Source: UBA10649 sp963749905 (lineage in GTDB: Bacteria > Actinomycetota > Actinomycetes > S36-B12). Taken from it: a DNA stretch of 64,000 nucleotides. Shown here piece by piece: positions 21,231 to 28,282 of the stretch. The notes under the pieces were generated by a model. The model ran no database searches. It was not told the origin of the DNA and was given only the letters and a program-made list of their open reading frames with translations. How positions within the stretch are numbered: the stretch's first letter is position 1; the number at the start of each line of letters is the position of its first letter. Location: positions 248,001-312,000 of the forward strand of contig CAVVOF010000004.1 in the NCBI GenBank assembly GCA_963749905.1, in the 5' to 3' direction. A program made the position numbers and the translations under genes.

Positions 21231-21245
21231 GCTTTGCGGGACAAA
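21223..21245. repeat. palindromic module, copy 1
   Basis: TTTCTCCCG-CTTTG-CGGGACAAA forms a 9-bp stem with one mismatch. The same module occurs twice more at 48400-48422 and 48460-48482. Confidence 0.7.
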
Positions 21246-21340
21246 CGGTCAGTAGCAATAGGCGTCTTCGTGACTGCTGCGACTACTGCATGTGGGCAAC
21301 CGAACTGTGTTGACAGGGTGCGGCACACCGACGTCAGAGT

Positions 21341-21353
21341 CATGTCAGGTTCG
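21341..21353 (-). repeat. 13-bp motif next to integrase, possible arm-type site
   Basis: CGAACCTGACATG read on the minus strand, immediately beyond the integrase stop. The identical 13-mer occurs at 24586-24598 on the plus strand, and close variants occur at 27598-27608 and 29456-29490. Confidence 0.5.
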
Positions 21354-21356
21354 CCG

Positions 21357-22511
21357 TCACCCGAACAGACGAGCAGCAACAGCATCTGCGACCAGGTGAG
21401 CGACCTCGGCATCAGCGTGCGTGTACCTGAGCGACACCCCCGAATTCGCATGGCCGACGACCTTGCCGAGCATGTTCTGGCTGACGACCGGGTTCATCTG
21501 CGCCTGAGTCACCATCAGGTGCCGCAACGAGTGGAGCGGGACAGGACGCACACCAGCACGCTTCACCGCTGCCTGGAACCGCGTGCTGAACGTGTGCGGC
21601 GAGCGGGGCGTGCAGGTCCAGGTGGCGAAGACGGCGGACTCGTCGCCGAACGTCAGGCCGTTGGCCCAGAACCTCTCCGCTTCGCGCATCTTGTGCCGTG
21701 TCAGCAACTCCTGAAGCTGCGGGACAAGCCCGACTATGCGAACCGAGTTGGCCGTCTTGCCGCCCTCAGAGACATGCAGGACGCCGCTAACCGACTGGAC
21801 TGAGCGCCTGACATGCAGAAGGCCGTTGTCCAGGTCCAGGTCGCCCCAGCGCAAGCCTGCGGCCTCTCCCCTGCGGATCCCGGTCAGGGCCATCACCGTG
21901 AACGCCAGGTCCATGTCGTCCTTGTCAGGCGTCAGGCTGGCGAGGAAGACCTTGGCCTCCTCCGCATCCCATGGCTCCCGTCTGCCTACAGGTGCGTCAT
22001 GCGGCAGGACCAGCAGCCCGTTGCGGGCGACGTTCTTCAGGACGACGTCCTTGTCCACGGCCAACTGGAGCGCGGCCTGAGTCAGGACCAGTGCAAACTT
22101 GATCGTGCCGAGCGACAGCCCCTGGGCCGCAAGTCCATCGAGCATCCTCTGTACGTCTTCCATGCGGATCTGCTGCACCTGGATGCGGCCAAGGTGCGGC
22201 GACACCCAGGTTGCCAGCGCCTTCTCGTAGTTCTGAAGCGTCACCGGGGTACGGCCCTTGCGACGGATCCAGGGCAGGTACTCCTGCTGCGCGAACTGGT
22301 CGAACGTGACCGTGGTCGGGTCAAGCAGCGTGCCGCCGTCGCGGTCCTGGACCATCTGACGAGCAGCCTTGCGAGCCTCCGTCTTGGACACGAAGCCGCC
22401 CTTGCTGCGCTGGCGGTACTTGCCATCCCGATCCGTGTACCCGATGACTGCGCGCCACCGGATCCCGCTGCTGGTGGCGTAACTGGTGACGGAACCGTCT
22501 CCGTGGGCCAT
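21357..22511 (-). CDS. int: tyrosine recombinase (phage-type integrase)
   Basis: A 384-residue site-specific recombinase. An N-terminal arm-binding domain (about residues 1-60, with YRQRSKGGFVSKTEARKAAR) and a SAM-like core-binding domain (about 65-165) precede the catalytic domain. Catalytic residues are visible: Arg in LTGIRRGEAAGLRW, HxxR in LHSLRHLMVT, the second His in VVGHANSGVSLRYTH and the nucleophile Tyr in the same segment. It resembles actinophage and AICE integrases. The ATG at 22511 follows a gap that contains repeat copy A. It is the last gene of the element's minus-strand operon, reading towards the left junction, the usual place for an integrase beside its att site. Confidence 0.95.
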   Translation of the reverse strand: MAHGDGSVTSYATSSGIRWRAVIGYTDRDGKYRQRSKGGFVSKTEARKAARQMVQDRDGGTLLDPTTVTFDQFAQQEYLPWIRRKGRTPVTLQNYEKALATWVSPHLGRIQVQQIRMEDVQRMLDGLAAQGLSLGTIKFALVLTQAALQLAVDKDVVLKNVARNGLLVLPHDAPVGRREPWDAEEAKVFLASLTPDKDDMDLAFTVMALTGIRRGEAAGLRWGDLDLDNGLLHVRRSVQSVSGVLHVSEGGKTANSVRIVGLVPQLQELLTRHKMREAERFWANGLTFGDESAVFATWTCTPRSPHTFSTRFQAAVKRAGVRPVPLHSLRHLMVTQAQMNPVVSQNMLGKVVGHANSGVSLRYTHADAEVAHLVADAVAARLFG

Positions 22512-22680
22512 GCTTGTCTCGCTTTCTTGTTCGTGACGAGGGCGGCGGTGCTATCAGGCGTGCCGCCCTTCGTCATGTCTGTGAAGGACTACGTCTCAGA
22601 CGGTCACAGGCAAGGACTCTCCAGTCCCTGTGAGCGGCGAAGTCCTGACATGGATCTGATCTCCAGGCGCTGACCGGCGC

Positions 22681-22735
22681 CTGCTGTGGGGCAACCAGGC
22701 GTCCGGCGGGTTAGCGCCGGAAGTGATCGTGAGGC
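22681..22735 (+). repeat. element-specific 55-bp repeat, copy A
   Basis: Shares CTGCTGTG, GGCGGGTTAG and TCGTGAGG in the same order and near-identical spacing with copies at 24605-24659 and 27627-27682. All three have the same orientation and each is preceded by a CTGACA-containing stretch. Confidence 0.75.
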
Positions 22736-22743
22736 AAGGCACC

Positions 22744-23082
22744 TCACCGACTGCTCCAGCCCTGAACGGTCCAGTTCAGGCCCAGCGCCGAAGGCGGCGT
22801 GTGTCCTGCTGCCCGATGCCGATCAAGAGCTGCAACATCAGCCCAGCCGTACTCGCAGCAGACGAAGGCGTAGGCAGGCTCGCCCGTGATCTGACTCAAC
22901 TCCGCCTGGGCCAGACGCATCGCCCTGTCCATCGCGCCAGGGGTCCTCGCCCGTTCGACGCGACTGCGATGCGACCACCACAGCGGGTTCCTGCGTCCCT
23001 GCCTGGCGGGCTTGCACCGCTCCCCCATGACAGCACCGCACTCAGGGCAATCGACCAGAAGGCCGACGTTCTCACCTGACAT
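22744..23082 (-). CDS. phage-type zinc-binding protein
   Basis: A 112-residue protein whose N terminus has CPECGAVMGERCKPARQG followed by PLWWSHRSRVERA, the pattern of small phage/plasmid zinc-finger proteins (three Cys and a downstream His). A second CC pair lies in AFVCCEYGWAD. The ATG at 23082 is chosen, with GGGGGC upstream; the longer open frame lacks family features. The role is probably nucleic-acid binding, but none has been shown for close relatives that I can name. The C terminus ends just beside repeat copy A. Confidence 0.65.
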   Translation of the reverse strand: MSGENVGLLVDCPECGAVMGERCKPARQGRRNPLWWSHRSRVERARTPGAMDRAMRLAQAELSQITGEPAYAFVCCEYGWADVAALDRHRAAGHTPPSALGLNWTVQGWSSR

Positions 23083-23156
23083 GTTGCCCCCGCGTGTGCC
23101 GAGTCTGGAAACTCCGGGAACGTGGCCTTGTGGCGGCCTGTGAGCGCATGACCGAC

Positions 23157-23468
23157 CTACCCGTGAGTGGTGGGAAGGGAAGCCGCATCGGACCCTTGTG
23201 CGGCCTTGTGGGCGCTGGTCTGGCTGTGGGCGCTGTCTGGCATGTGGCGAGCCACTTCCGACAGCGTCTGCGCCCAGCCCTTCCACGGCGGGGACAACAG
23301 ATGCTCGCTGGCTTCGACGTACAGGTGTGAGGCGACGACCTGGAGCGTCTGCTTGGCGAGATCAGCTCCCAGGAGACGGACGAGATCGTCACGGAGCCGC
23401 TTCTGAGGTCCGGCGGGATCCCAGACTCCGTTGTCGTCGCTCATCCACATGCGGGTGTTGACGGCCAT
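23157..23468 (-). CDS. hypothetical protein of the integrated element
   Basis: A 103-residue soluble protein beginning MAVNTRMWMSDDNGVWDPAG, predicted to be mainly helical up to about residue 75, with a low-complexity tail rich in Ser, Ala and His. No family recognised. Its ATG overlaps the stop of the upstream gene by one base (TGATG at 23466-23470), which supports real translation as part of the operon. Confidence 0.55.
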   Translation of the reverse strand: MAVNTRMWMSDDNGVWDPAGPQKRLRDDLVRLLGADLAKQTLQVVASHLYVEASEHLLSPPWKGWAQTLSEVARHMPDSAHSQTSAHKAAQGSDAASLPTTHG

Positions 23469-24181
23469 CAGCCATGCACCGCCTTAGATCCGGCGCGGTC
23501 CAGGACCAGGCCGCCGACGTTGCGCTGACCGGACTGCTGGGCCACAAGGGCAGCGTGGGCTGCCTCGCGGGCTTCGACCTCGTCCGGGTCGCGGCGGGTC
23601 ACCACCGACACGATGCGATCGCACCAGGAGTCCAAGGTCTGCTCGGTGCCGTCGAACACCATCGTCAACGGCAGGCCCAAGGTGCGGGGCACGCTGTCGT
23701 CCCTGCGCCGCGCCCATCCCCAGATCGCGCTGACCAGTGCGACGGACTCGGCGGCGTCCAGGAAGGCAGCGATCGCCTGACGGGCCGCATCGACCTGAGC
23801 AGTCAGGACCGGGCGGATCGCCTGCTCGATCTCCGGCTGGGCGTCCACCAGGGCAAGCAGGAACTCACGCTCCACATCGTCAGCGACCGTCTCCACCGCC
23901 TTGATCTCCCGCTTGCAGGCATCGACGGCGTCCCTGGCGGCCTGGGCAGTCACAGGCGGGACGGGCGTGCCGTCCACGACCGCCTGGAGGGCAGCACGCT
24001 CATCAACCTCCGGGGCGACCCTGGCGGCGGCCTCCAGGTCGGGAAGCTTCGCCCTCGCTTCGCGGACACGCTCCTGGGCGACAGGCACGGGCTTGTACGC
24101 CTGCTGGACCGGCTTGGGGCAGGCATCCAACAGGGCGGTCGGGATCGTCAGCGGGTAGTAGCCGCGATGCGTCGTGGGCAT
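23468..24181 (-). CDS. hypothetical helical protein of the integrated element
   Basis: A 237-residue protein with no recognised family. It is strongly helical and charged, with likely coiled-coil stretches around residues 35-60 (QERVREARAKLPDLEAAARV) and 85-115 (CKREIKAVETVADDVEREFL), then a hydrophobic amphipathic region near 140-160. No signal peptide or clear membrane helix. It starts 1 bp after the stop of the 54-residue gene and overlaps the next gene by one base, so it lies firmly inside the operon. Confidence 0.6.
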   Translation of the reverse strand: MPTTHRGYYPLTIPTALLDACPKPVQQAYKPVPVAQERVREARAKLPDLEAAARVAPEVDERAALQAVVDGTPVPPVTAQAARDAVDACKREIKAVETVADDVEREFLLALVDAQPEIEQAIRPVLTAQVDAARQAIAAFLDAAESVALVSAIWGWARRRDDSVPRTLGLPLTMVFDGTEQTLDSWCDRIVSVVTRRDPDEVEAREAAHAALVAQQSGQRNVGGLVLDRAGSKAVHG

Positions 24182-24182
24182 G

Positions 24183-24347
24183 TCAGTTCTCCTCGGTGTC
24201 GGTCTTCACGCCTGCGAGGGTTCGCAGGGCGTGGTTGGCGGCGTCGTTCTTGCCCGGTGGCCGGGCGGGCTTGCGGTAGGTCGGCTTCCTGGCGTTCTTC
24301 TGCGCCAGCGCCATCTGGAGCAGGACGGTCATGTTCTTCTTGCTCAT
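24183..24347 (-). CDS. small basic hypothetical protein
   Basis: A 54-residue, lysine/arginine-rich protein (MSKKNMTVLLQMALAQKN, then KPTYRKPARPPGKNDAAN). The ATG at 24347 has a good AAGGGAG site about eight bases upstream and overlaps the stop of the preceding gene (ATGA). It could be a small nucleic-acid-binding protein, but nothing in the sequence proves that. Confidence 0.55.
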   Translation of the reverse strand: MSKKNMTVLLQMALAQKNARKPTYRKPARPPGKNDAANHALRTLAGVKTDTEEN

Positions 24348-24559
24348 GCGGACTCCCTTGTCATGCGTTCGATGCGATCCAGGTGGATCCGGGCTCGGCG
24401 GCAGGCTTCTGCGGCACGCTGGGGCTGGTCGGTGACCAGGAAGCCGAAGATCAGCGAGGCCGACGACGACAGCCGGGTCGCCTGGAACAGCAGCGGCGAC
24501 AGCCCGCCATCCCTGGTACGGCCCTTCGGCGCGATGAACTCCGTGGCAGTCCTGGGCAC
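24344..24559 (-). CDS. small hypothetical protein between HNH and basic protein genes
   Basis: A 71-residue protein with no recognised family; the middle has a hydrophobic stretch (LSSSASLIFGFLVTD) and the C-terminal third is a charged helix (RRARIHLDRIERMTRE). The GTG start overlaps the HNH stop by one base (TAGTG) and its stop overlaps the following ATG, so its reality rests on operon structure. Confidence 0.5.
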   Translation of the reverse strand: MPRTATEFIAPKGRTRDGGLSPLLFQATRLSSSASLIFGFLVTDQPQRAAEACRRARIHLDRIERMTRESA

Positions 24560-25020
24560 TAGGACGCCTCCTTCGGACCTGACACCGAACCTGACATGGG
24601 CGCGCTGCTGTGAGGCGTACGAGCATCTGGCGGGTTAGGGCTGAAAGTGGTCGTGAGGGCGAACAGCGGGACCGTCTCCCCTGGCGGCGTCTGCCGAATG
24701 AGCTTCAGCCGCTGAGCCGCGCTTCGCCCCTTGGCGGCCATGTCGCGCATGTTGTCGGCCTGCGTGCCAACGAACAGGTGGTCGGGTCGAACGCACGCCG
24801 GGGTGTCGCACCTGTGACAGACGACCATTCCCGGCGGGATCGGTCCAACGAACACCTCGTAGGCGAGCCGGTGGGCGCCGTGCGACTTCCCGTTGACGCG
24901 GATCTGCCCGTAGCCGTCTCCGTTGCGTGCGCCGTGGAACGACCAGCAGTGCCGATCCTCCTTGTCCGTCGTCAGCAGCAGGACAACCACACGGACGGGC
25001 CAGCCGTTGATCTTGGTCAT
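24559..25020 (-). CDS. phage-type HNH endonuclease
   Basis: A 153-residue HNH_3-type nuclease. The HNH core spans residues about 45-100: HRLAYEVFVGPIPPGMVVCH with the first His and Cys, CDTPACVRPDHLFVGTQADN with the Asn-His pair. Such proteins occur beside phage packaging genes and as free-standing homing-type nucleases. The last 35 residues are encoded across repeat copy B and look low-complexity, so the gene may have been extended by repeat insertion. The ATG overlaps the rep-like stop (ATGA, 25017-25020). Confidence 0.82.
   Translation of the reverse strand: MTKINGWPVRVVVLLLTTDKEDRHCWSFHGARNGDGYGQIRVNGKSHGAHRLAYEVFVGPIPPGMVVCHRCDTPACVRPDHLFVGTQADNMRDMAAKGRSAAQRLKLIRQTPPGETVPLFALTTTFSPNPPDARTPHSSAPMSGSVSGPKEAS
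24605..24659 (+). repeat. element-specific 55-bp repeat, copy B
   Basis: Best-conserved copy relative to A, lying antisense within the 3' part of the HNH gene. It is preceded at 24586-24598 by the 13-bp CGAACCTGACATG motif. Confidence 0.75.
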
Positions 25021-25934
25021 GACGCCGCCTCCTCCTGCGTGCAGGAGCACAGCGACGGTGGGTACGAGCAGGAACCGCAGATCGGCACTCGTGCAGCGGA
25101 GCCGCCCTGGTGTTCAACCCACATCGCACCCAGTGACAGCAGAGCCGACTCCGCCGGATCGCCCGTCGCCTGGGCAGACGTCAGCACCTTGCGGAGCATC
25201 CCGGTTACCGAGGTCACGCTCTGGCTCGCAGCCAGAGACTCGGTGGCGACGGCCAGGAGGTCGATGCAATCCCAGCCTGCGGGGACGCGGGCTTGCTGTC
25301 CGTGATGGCCCAGCCGCCACTGCACAGGAGCCGGAACACCCACGAGGAGGTCGTACAGCGCATCGAAGTGACGACGAGCGGCGTCAGTGTCGAACACGCT
25401 GGTCATCGCTTGCCGATGACCGGGCACGAGTCCAGCCGGAGGCGGTTCCTGGACGGTCGAAGATCCAGCCGGAGGCTCTGGCCCTTCTAGGGATCTAGTT
25501 GGGGTGACGCCGCCGTCACAGGTCCCGTCACAGGTCCCGTCACACGATTCCTTGCCACAGGTCAATGACGTGACGCCGTCGTCACACGATTCCTCAGCGA
25601 ATGGAGTGACGTTGCCGTCTCCCGATTCCCACAGCAACGCGTACTGCTTCATCTGGCCTTCGCCGCCGTGACGCCCAGGGCTGACCGGCTTGTGCAGGGC
25701 ACGGATCAGCCCGAGGCGTTCGTACTTGGCGAGGCGTCCGCCAGCCCTTTCGCGGGACAGTCGGAACCGCTCAGCGATGCGAACGTGGCCGTACAGCACC
25801 TTCGGCTGACCAGCGTGATTCATCTGCGTCAGCAGGTACAGGTAGCCGAGGTCCGTTTGATCCAACTGGTCGTCGTGGAACAGCGCTTCGGCACGCTTCA
25901 TGAACGGGAAGAACCACGGCTTTCGCTGCGTCAC
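25017..25934 (-). CDS. winged-helix replication-initiator-like protein
   Basis: A 305-residue protein of the integrated element. Residues 1-105 look like a winged-helix DNA-binding domain (YLYLLTQMNHAGQPKVLYGH, VRIAERFRLSRERAGGRLAK, YERLGLIRALHKP). A low-complexity CDGTCDG linker follows, encoded by 12-bp tandem repeats, then a C-terminal domain ending in CGSCSYPPSLCSC, a possible zinc site. Helicase or primase motifs are not evident, so it may be an initiator or a transcriptional regulator. I prefer the GTG at 25934 because it overlaps the stop of the preceding 41-codon ORF (GTGA); an upstream start in the same frame at 25970 is possible. Confidence 0.6.
   Translation of the reverse strand: MTQRKPWFFPFMKRAEALFHDDQLDQTDLGYLYLLTQMNHAGQPKVLYGHVRIAERFRLSRERAGGRLAKYERLGLIRALHKPVSPGRHGGEGQMKQYALLWESGDGNVTPFAEESCDDGVTSLTCGKESCDGTCDGTCDGGVTPTRSLEGPEPPAGSSTVQEPPPAGLVPGHRQAMTSVFDTDAARRHFDALYDLLVGVPAPVQWRLGHHGQQARVPAGWDCIDLLAVATESLAASQSVTSVTGMLRKVLTSAQATGDPAESALLSLGAMWVEHQGGSAARVPICGSCSYPPSLCSCTQEEAAS
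25514..25595. repeat. tandem and direct repeats inside the rep-like gene
   Basis: CGTCACAGGTCC occurs twice in tandem (25514-25537) followed by a partial third unit that reads GTCACACGATTCCT; that 14-mer recurs about 40 bp further on. The arrangement resembles short iterons, though it also encodes a CDG-rich linker. Confidence 0.5.
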
Positions 25935-26056
25935 GTCGCGCCGCCGAGAAGCTGCGATGCGGACGTACAATCAACGTCAAGGTTCCTTGTCAGGCCTGGC
26001 AAGCGGGTGGCCGTCTCCTTCACCGGGTGGGCGGCCACTTGCGTTTCTGAGGGCAT
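25931..26056 (-). CDS. tiny 41-codon ORF coupling xis-like and rep-like genes
   Basis: Encodes MPSETQVAAHPVKETATRLP and 21 further residues with no recognised family. Its ATG overlaps the excisionase stop by one base (TGATG at 26054-26058) and its stop overlaps the rep-like GTG. The double overlap is the main evidence that it is translated, perhaps as a coupling leader. Confidence 0.4.
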   Translation of the reverse strand: MPSETQVAAHPVKETATRLPGLTRNLDVDCTSASQLLGGAT

Positions 26057-26235
26057 CAGTGATCCCCCTGGCCCACCAGACGAGCGGGGAGGAACCAGCG
26101 GCCACCGATCTTCACGGCGTCGGGGACTTCTCCCTTGCGGATCAGGTGCATCCAGCGCCAGTAGTCGGGCTGGCCTGCGAGCGGGACGACTGGGTCGTCG
26201 GACGAGGACTTCAGAACTTCCACAACGAACTCCAT
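26056..26235 (-). CDS. xis: excisionase-like small DNA-binding protein
   Basis: A 59-residue protein (MEFVVEVLKSSSDDPVVPLA at the N terminus, then DYWRWMHLIRKGEVPDAVKI and GGRWFLPARLVG). The C-terminal 35 residues fit a MerR/excisionase winged helix: a recognition helix followed by the 'KIGGRWFLPARL' wing. In integrative elements such proteins bend att DNA to favour excision and may regulate the operon. It is the first gene of the minus-strand operon that ends with int. No convincing ribosome site precedes the ATG; a 6-bp stem (GGACAC/GTGTCC, 26240-26257) lies directly upstream instead. Confidence 0.65.
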   Translation of the reverse strand: MEFVVEVLKSSSDDPVVPLAGQPDYWRWMHLIRKGEVPDAVKIGGRWFLPARLVGQGDH

Positions 26236-26643
26236 TCAGGACACGGATGGGTGTCCCGGCTGTTCGCTGCTCGCGGCCTCAGCGGCCCGCCCGATGCTCA
26301 GTGATCGGCTCCAGGTACCGCTCTAGTGCGTCACCGTGATGACGCCCCGCAGGCTCAGGTCTTCAGCAACCCGCTAGCCCTACGTTCGTCGCTCCACCTC
26401 TGCCGGGCGGCAGCACTTCCAGTTGGAGCAACGACTTCACCGTACCTATGCCGTGCTTGGATGCAAGAGGGACTGCGGTGTGTCGGCTAGGAGATTCGTC
26501 CTGCTGTCAAAGGCGTTCGCACCTGTATCTCCACCAGTCAAGACAGAGTCCCGGTGAACGGTAACCCGGTGGCCACCGGGTCTTGCGCGTGGAGCAGCCG
26601 CGCCGTCTTCCGCACACGGACGTGCCGTAGTCAGACGGGCGCC
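26236..26643. other. 408-bp gap upstream of the element operon, no gene seen
   Basis: No convincing coding frame on either strand. It should hold the promoter of the minus-strand operon and the 3' end of the PPOX transcript. Visible structures are the GGACAC stem-loop at 26240-26257 and the hairpin at 26564-26581. A repressor gene, expected in many such elements, is not apparent here. Confidence 0.5.
26564..26581 (-). terminator. hairpin downstream of the PPOX gene
   Basis: ACCCGGT-GGCC-ACCGGGT, a perfect 7-bp stem 63 bp beyond the PPOX stop. No strong T-tract follows. Confidence 0.45.
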
Positions 26644-27276
26644 TCATTCGTCGTACAGGCGGTACTTCTCGTTGTCGTCGGTCATCCGCTCCTGCTCCTC
26701 GACCGAACGGTCGAGCTTGGCGTGATCCACGAGAGCACGACCGTAGGTAGGCAGGCCATCGATGTGACCCCACAGGTCGGGTTCCCACATGTGCGATCGC
26801 ATCATCGACTTGCCGCAGTGGAACATCGCTTCATCCACCCGCACCACAAGCGCCAGCGACGGGACTTTCCCGTTGACCGACATCGACTCCAGCAGCGCAG
26901 GGTCCTTCACCACCTGAGCCGTGCCCGATACGCGGACCACCTCGCGGCGCTTGGGCACGACAAACATCAATCCCACGTGCGGGTTCTCCAGCACGTTCAG
27001 GAACGTGTCGCCTCGGTGGTTGCCTGGACGGTCGGGAATGGCCAGCGTCTTCGGGTCGAGCACGCGAACGAAACCCGGCGGGTCACCCTTGGGTGACACG
27101 TCCATGGCACCCGCTGCTGACGTGCTGGAGATCACGACGAACGGGCTACGTTCGATCCACGCCTGGCAGTGATCGTCGATGTGATCGATGACCTTGTCGA
27201 CCTGGGATTCGAACTGCTCTCCCAGGATGGCAACGACATCGTCCTTCGTTTCCACGACGTGTTCTGGTTCGTACAT
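26644..27276 (-). CDS. PPOX-class FMN-dependent flavoprotein
   Basis: A 210-residue split-barrel flavoprotein of the pyridoxamine 5'-phosphate oxidase superfamily (MSMEG_1061-like group). Typical segments are PFVVISSTSAAGAMDVSPKG, IPDRPGNHRGDTFLNVLENP and VVRVSGTAQVVKDPALLESM, which form the FMN-binding barrel. Related actinobacterial proteins reduce or oxidise small molecules with FMN or F420; the substrate here is unknown. The ATG at 27276 has GGAAG nearby. It is cargo-like: it stands alone between the element operon and the HNH/HIRAN pair. Confidence 0.83.
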   Translation of the reverse strand: MYEPEHVVETKDDVVAILGEQFESQVDKVIDHIDDHCQAWIERSPFVVISSTSAAGAMDVSPKGDPPGFVRVLDPKTLAIPDRPGNHRGDTFLNVLENPHVGLMFVVPKRREVVRVSGTAQVVKDPALLESMSVNGKVPSLALVVRVDEAMFHCGKSMMRSHMWEPDLWGHIDGLPTYGRALVDHAKLDRSVEEQERMTDDNEKYRLYDE

Positions 27277-27396
27277 CAGTTGGCTTCCATTCAGTGATAC
27301 TCGCAGTCGCCACGCCCGTCGTCCAGAGTCGATCCATGACGGGTGCGGCTACTCAGCCATCAGCCCTCTCCCACCCACTGTCGTCGGACATGAAGC

Positions 27397-27413
27397 AGCC
27401 CCCGGCGGGGGCT
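27397..27413. terminator. GC-rich hairpin
   Basis: Perfect 7-bp stem AGCCCCC/GGGGGCT with a 3-base loop. Being in a divergent gap it terminates no visible gene, unless the gap is an old junction. Confidence 0.4.
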
Positions 27414-27626
27414 GGGCGTCGAGGGCAGCAGGTCAGTGCTACTCCGTGGCGGCTGGGTCCGAACGCCGGCACCCCTACCGACCCCATATCGACCCGTCGG
27501 AAATCCGACTCCAAGGGTTAGGAGAAGGGCAGCCAGGTTGCTTCGACCTGGGCCTTGGAGCGCCTGATCTGGGCCTGTTCTCTGCGGAGACTGACATGAA
27601 CCTGACACCCAGACGCGGCGAGTGGG

Positions 27627-27682
27627 CTCCTGTGAGGCGATCAGGCCAGCAGGCGGGTTAGGACTTGTGAGAGTCGTGAGGC
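27627..27682 (+). repeat. element-specific 55-bp repeat, copy C
   Basis: The most divergent copy, with CTCCTGTGAGGCG, GGCGGGTTAG and GTCGTGAGG conserved. It lies immediately upstream of the HNH gene at 27698 and is preceded by ACTGACATGAACCTGACACC. Confidence 0.7.
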
Positions 27683-27697
27683 CGCCAAGATGGGCGC

Positions 27698-28282
27698 ATG
27701 GATGCCGACGAACTCCTGGACTTCATCGAACGACGGATGCAGATGCGCCACGTCTACCAACCGCTCCTCATCCGGTCACTCCTGGACAGCGGCAATGTGG
27801 CCACCATCCGGCAGTTGGCCCTGGAACTCCTAGCGGAGGACGAGGGCCAGGTCCGCACCTACGAGAAGCGCATCAAGGTCATGCCCCTGCCAGTGCTGCG
27901 CCGCCACGGGATCGTGTCTAACAACAAGGACGGCGTCGTCAGGCTCAACGTCGGCAAGTTGAGCTTCGAAGACAAGGCACGACTCCGAGCCGCCTGTGAG
28001 CGGCGAATCGGCGAGTACCTGGCCGTCCGAGGCATCTCCACCTGGGACTACAGCCTGCTGGAACTGGAACCCGTGCCCGACACCATCAGGTACATGGTGC
28101 TGAAGCGTGACCGCCGCTGCGTCCTGTGCGGCGAGGACGGCACCGAGTACCGCCTGGAGGTCGATCACATCGTCCCCAGGTCCAAGGGCGGCAGCAACGA
28201 CCTGGAGAACCTTCAGACGCTGTGCCGCCGCTGCAACGGCGGGAAGTCGAACCTGGACGACGCTGACCTACGTCAGCCCTGA
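27698..28282 (+). CDS. HNH endonuclease with N-terminal helical domain
   Basis: A 194-residue nuclease. Residues 1-115 form an unrecognised, mostly helical domain; residues 130-190 are a canonical zinc-binding HNH: YMVLKRDRRCVLCGEDG, LEVDHIVPRSKGGSNDLENL, TLCRRCNGGKSN. All four cysteines, the His and the Asn are present, so it should be active. The ATG at 27698 follows repeat copy C closely. It is convergent with the HIRAN gene, overlapping it by 10 bp. Accessory position and the nuclease domain make a defence role possible but unproven. Confidence 0.85.
   Translation: MDADELLDFIERRMQMRHVYQPLLIRSLLDSGNVATIRQLALELLAEDEGQVRTYEKRIKVMPLPVLRRHGIVSNNKDGVVRLNVGKLSFEDKARLRAACERRIGEYLAVRGISTWDYSLLELEPVPDTIRYMVLKRDRRCVLCGEDGTEYRLEVDHIVPRSKGGSNDLENLQTLCRRCNGGKSNLDDADLRQP

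Larger units (their letters stand above)
27277..27697. other. 421-bp divergent gap in the element, no gene seen
   Basis: Separates the PPOX start (minus) from the HNH start (plus). It contains the AGCCCCC-GGC-GGGGGCT hairpin at 27397-27413 and repeat copy C ending 15 bp before the HNH ATG. Promoters for both genes must lie here, but none is convincing by eye. Confidence 0.55.

Noticed and set aside
21189..21356. tRNA gene as integration target
   Set aside because: No cloverleaf or T-loop sequence (GTTCRANYC in proper context) was found at either end of the element.
24183..24626. 147-codon version of the small basic protein
   Set aside because: The first 93 codons are out-of-frame shadow of neighbours; the well-placed ribosome site supports the 54-residue form starting at 24347.
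25900..26304. 134-codon plus-strand frame opposite the xis-like region
   Set aside because: The minus strand carries overlapping, coupled genes with a winged-helix protein; the plus frame has no features.
22644..27682. CRISPR array
   Set aside because: The three 55-bp repeats are kilobases apart and imperfect, with genes between them and no cas genes.
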